Of a stretch of 64,000 nucleotides of DNA, positions 60,643 through 64,000 are shown in pieces. The DNA lies in assembly GCA_949752795.1 (NCBI GenBank), contig OX457064.1, forward strand, positions 44,946,368 to 45,010,367, read 5' to 3'. The number at the start of each line of letters is the position of its first letter. Position 1 is the first letter of the stretch. The translations under genes were made by a program, and so were the position numbers. The notes beneath the pieces were generated by a model. That model had not been told where the DNA came from, searched no databases, and worked only from the letters and a program-made list of their open reading frames with translations. This DNA is from Hyperoodon ampullatus. Its lineage: Eukaryota; Chordata; Mammalia; Artiodactyla; Ziphiidae.

Positions 60643-61582
60643 ATTTCTAGGACGTTATCCTATATAATATGATGTAACCCCTTTTCTGTGTCTCCAAGAA
60701 AAAAAAGCTTGAAAACTCTACATTACTTGTATGCTTATGGAGGAATCCTAATTCTCTTTTCACGTTGCAAAAGCATTTTGAATTTGGCATCATCTTTAGA
60801 ACAGTGCAGCTCAGTTCTCTTACCTTTGGATTTTTTTAGTGGTGATGATTTCGTGAATGAAAGTTTCTCTAAGTTCTGAATCTCAAGGATCTTAGAGACT
60901 TATTTGTTCTATAATGGGCAAAACTACCAGTGATCAAAGGGTACTCTAAAAGGGATTACATTCCTTGTTTTTCCCCCTCAAAGAAGGAGGTGCACTTCAC
61001 ATAAGATGAGGCAGGAAAGCACTTGGGAACAAGATCTGCCCTTTTTTTATGATGCAAAATATAACAGAAAAGTCTTTTGTCCTAAGGGAAACAAACGTAA
61101 GGGGACTTTTTCATTACTGAACAAGACCAGTCCCTTCTAATGGTTTTCAGAGCTGTAATTTGCAAATAAAGTTAGAGGGCTCCTGGGAGTGAAGGACATG
61201 ATGATCCCTGAGCCAGTCCTCCCAGTATTTACTGTTGGGGATACCAGAAGACCTTTGCCAGGCCCAGGGACAGGAAAGGGCAATATGATCTTTGACATAA
61301 AATTAGCGGTGGATTCGCATTTGATCAAAAGGGGCAAAGGGGACAGATACTGTAACCTCCTCTCACCTGTCTCATGTAGAAAGTGGCAATGATTTTGAAT
61401 GGAAAAACTTGGTTACCAGGAGCTGTGATGTTTGAAACTCAGATTTACTGTGGCAAGCTCATCTGTCCTCAACCTTCAGTGATAGCTTTAGTTGAAGTCA
61501 GTGAACAAATTCGTAGTTGAAATACAGAGTTGTCAGAAATGCAAATGCCTTATAAGGAAAAAACAAAAAAGAGAGTACATGT
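60643..61582. other. Unassigned DNA
   Basis: No gene or named repeat. Frames at 61137-61337 (minus) and 61189-61392 (plus) overlap in antisense and have no motif. Confidence 0.5.
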
Positions 61583-61594
61583 ACCATTAATGGC

Positions 61595-61625
<31 letters not shown>

Positions 61626-61814
61626 GGTGTGTGGGCCTCTCACTGTTGTGGCCTCTCCCATTGCGGAGCACAGGCTCCGGACATGCAGGCTCAGTGGTCA
61701 TGGCTCACGGGCCCAGCCGCTCCGTGGCATGTGGGATCTTCCCGGACTGGGCCACGAACCCGTGTCCCCTGCATCGGCAGGTGGACTCTCAACCACTGCG
61801 CCACCAGGGAAGCC
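61595..61814 (-). mobile_element. CHR-type tRNA-derived SINE (short cetacean form)
   Basis: T-run of about 29 bases (61595-61623), 'gcggtgtgtgggcctctcac', 'cgctccgtggcatgtgggat', 'ctctcaaccactgcgccacc'. Very similar to the copy at 6.8 kb. The long, uninterrupted tail suggests a relatively recent insertion. The flanks ACCATTAATGGCT (61583-61595) and TCATTTAATGGCT (61815-61827) look like a target duplication with changes. Confidence 0.93.
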
Positions 61815-61827
61815 TCATTTAATGGCT

Positions 61828-62563
61828 ATTTTTACAAAGACGGGAGTAAAGAATTTTCTTAGAGTTTAGTATAACTTGAAAGTAAATTTCAAGAGAAGTG
61901 CATGGTGGTCCTTTAGCCTCATTCTTCCAGAATTATTTTTACAGAAGAGAGGCACTTAACATGAGTTTAATAAATATATTTCTCTGTGAATTTGTTCTAT
62001 CAGATAGGACTAGACTGCTATTGCTGTCAGTCAGCCAACCAAATGATTGTTTTAATTGTCTATAAAGGTAAAAACTTCTTTTAAATCTATTTTCCTTAAA
62101 ACACCTTAATGGTTTTTAATATCATGTAAAATATTTTAAAATTGAGTCATCCTGTTTGTGCTTGTGTTGGTTCAAAGGACGTGTAACTTTTAACAATTTG
62201 GGAAACAGTTTGGTACAGGAGACATTTATTACAAAACCATTTCTCATGGGACAAGAAATTGTAGTTTCATGGTACACAGCTGCTTGATGATTCCCAGGTT
62301 TCAATGTCCCAGGTAGATAAAGGGAACCTCAGGAAGGTCAGAAGAGAGAACAGATTTATACTCACGTAGGAAAGATAACCATGTCTCAAGTGTACAGAAG
62401 GGGAAGAACTGAAGTATTTCTGGTGACCTGACTTTTCTTAAAATGAGATTTCAGTAAAAAGAAAACATTAACCATTTAGGAGAAGTTTTGGGGGCATTGA
62501 TTCATGTCAGAAATATAGGTTCAGAAGTCAGCTCTTACCCAGAAATGCTAAAGGGACCCTAAT
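61828..62563. other. Unassigned DNA
   Basis: No feature recognised. Confidence 0.5.
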
Positions 62564-62579
62564 AAGAATGGTTGACTCT
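62564..62579. repeat. Target-site duplication, left copy
   Basis: AAGAATGGTTGACTCT recurs without mismatch at 62866-62881. Confidence 0.95.
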
Positions 62580-62865
62580 GGGCTTCCCTGGTGGCACAGT
62601 GGTTAAGAATCCACCTGCCAATGCAGGGAACATGAGTTCAAGCCCTGGTCCAAGAAGATCCCACATGCTGTGGAGCAACTAAGTCCGAGCGCCACAGCTA
62701 CTGAAGCCTACGTGCCTAGAGCCTGTGCTCCAGAGCAATGAGAAGCCCGCACACTGCAACGAAGAGTAGCCCCTGCTCACCACAACTATGAAAGCCCACG
62801 TGCAGCAACGGAGACCCAACGCCACCAAAAATAAATAAATAAAATAAATAAATTTATATAAAAAA
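62580..62865 (+). mobile_element. CHR-type tRNA-derived SINE, sense
   Basis: The only CHR copy in forward orientation. It starts GGGCTTCCCTGGTGGCACAG, with the RNA polymerase III A box (GTGGCACAGTGG, 62591-62602) and a B box-like GAGTTCAAGCCC (62634-62645), and continues 'agatcccacatgctgtggag', 'gagcctgtgctccagagcaa', 'gcaacgaagagtagcccctg'. It ends in a (AAAT)n/A tail. Long form, but with a perfect 16-bp target duplication. Confidence 0.93.
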
Positions 62866-62881
62866 AAGAATGGTTGACTCT
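62866..62881. repeat. Target-site duplication, right copy
   Basis: Exact second copy of the repeat at 62564-62579. Confidence 0.95.
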
Positions 62882-64000
62882 ACAAAACACAGGAAGAACA
62901 TCAAGAATTTATTACATTAGAAATATAAATGGTATATGTGCTATGAGGTAGAATTTCTCTAGCCAAAGGTTGAAAGTTCCTTTAATTCTCTCTGGTTGTT
63001 TGACAATGCTAAATGAATTCTTGTACCTAGAAACACATTCTGTAAATAAGTTATGAAATCCTCTTGTAGTCATTTTGCTATGGTATTAGCATGACATTTG
63101 TCACTAATATGATGCAAATATATTGTTTATACACTTAGAATGCCAGTAAATTTGATATGACATTAAAATATGTAGCTGAATGCCTCTGGTGTCAGTTATG
63201 GCTCATTTAGACACTGTCTTTGAATAAATAAATAGCTGAATTGATGGCACCTTTTAATTTCTTTTCTTCGACTTGATTTTAATAGATTATTGCCTCTCTC
63301 CATGCTATTTGAAATGTTTTTCTTCATTCATTTACAAAATAAATTAACATGTCATTTTTTTCATGAATTTTTGAGAGCAGATAGGATAGTGACAGTACTT
63401 GAACAATGCATATCTGTATACACATTTCAAGGCTTTAAATAAGTCATTTGAAGAATAAGCCTGTAAGAGCATCTGTCACTGCTATGCTAACATTGCAATG
63501 TCACCATGAGAAAGTGAAACAATGCCAGAGTCGTAGTAAAATAAAAGTCAATCCTTGAAATCGCAACTTCTGGCTGTTATTTACTTTGCGTATTCTGAGG
63601 TTATCATTTGACCTTGACAGGAAATGTTTCTGTGAGTATTGATCAGTATGATTCCCAATAAATTTTCACATTTATAAAATACATTGATTTCTTTTGTTTA
63701 TGACACGAATAAAATAGAGATAATAAAATAAAAAGTAAATATAGCTTTTCAACTGTTGGAGAGTAATATAATCTTTTATTTGTACACAATATGATGATTA
63801 TGCTCCATATGTTAGTATATCGTATCTTGACATTCATTACAATATTTTGAAAATAATTCATCTTATTTTTCTCTTAATATTTATGAATTCTATTATTATA
63901 TATTTTTACTGATTACTGTTTCATTTAACTAAATGATAACTTCATTGTTATGTCCATTTTCTTTGATGATCTGTTTATTATGAAGCAGTTCAGTTTTCCC
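62882..64000. other. Unassigned AT-rich DNA to window end
   Basis: No gene or repeat recognised. The last 300 bases are especially AT-rich. Confidence 0.5.

Noticed and set aside
62580..62660. tRNA gene suggested by A and B boxes
   Set aside because: The boxes belong to the tRNA-derived head of a SINE; no full cloverleaf is present.
1..64000. A previously undescribed biological system
   Set aside because: I read both strands for gene clusters, repeat-spacer arrays, large RNA-like structures and coding modules. What I could identify is transposable elements and simple repeats; the rest is unassigned DNA without supporting signal.

Overview
This window looks like mammalian nuclear DNA, most likely from a cetacean. 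I found no host gene, coding exon, RNA gene, CRISPR array or bacterial-type operon. Base composition is AT-rich throughout. The diagnostic elements are seven tRNA-derived SINEs of the CHR type, the cetacean/hippo/ruminant tRNA-Glu SINE superfamily. Four are the short, well-conserved form abundant in whales and dolphins and three are a longer, older form. A nearly full-length L1 has a GC-rich 5'UTR of the kind I recall from whale genomes. The order Cetacea is an inference from these repeats; I cannot name the species.

Layout. 0-13 kb: unassigned DNA with old L1 3' ends (1.9, 6.0, 8.7-11.1, 11.6-12.65 kb), an L2 copy at 6.4 kb, one CHR SINE at 6.8 kb, MIRs and hAT MITEs. An L2-like block and a MITE sit inside the L1 at 8.7-11.1 kb. 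13-24 kb: L2 pieces, a MIR, and an old L1 (21.7-23.3 kb) containing an MLT1 LTR fragment. 24-41 kb: long unassigned stretches; CHR SINEs at 28.6, 29.6 and 31.1 kb, the last inside an L2; an MLT1 LTR at 32.9 kb; a candidate CTCF site at 36.0 kb; a MER5-like MITE at 37.1 kb; a Tigger-type MITE at 40.6 kb. 41.66-47.5 kb: the L1, sense strand, carrying a 5'UTR with a YY1-like site, an ORF1 lacking its N-terminal half, and an ORF2 with endonuclease, reverse transcriptase and C-terminal Cys segments broken by many stops and frameshifts. 47.6-64 kb: an MLT2 LTR (50.75-51.29 kb), an ancient L1 (53.5-55.6 kb), L2, three CHR SINEs, an MLT1 LTR (58.5-58.9 kb), a second copy of the MITE seen at 9 kb, and an L1 3' end at 60.5 kb.

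There is no pathway or gene cooperation to describe. The functional relation visible is parasitic: the CHR SINEs have no coding capacity and end in A-tails with target-site duplications, as expected for L1-driven retrotransposition. The most informative observations are a block shared between 6.45 and 8.93 kb, the internal deletion and dead reverse transcriptase of the L1, a possible processed-transcript 3' end at 11.1 kb, and the CTCF-like motif at 36.0 kb. I found no previously undescribed system, and I do not think the sequence supports claiming one.
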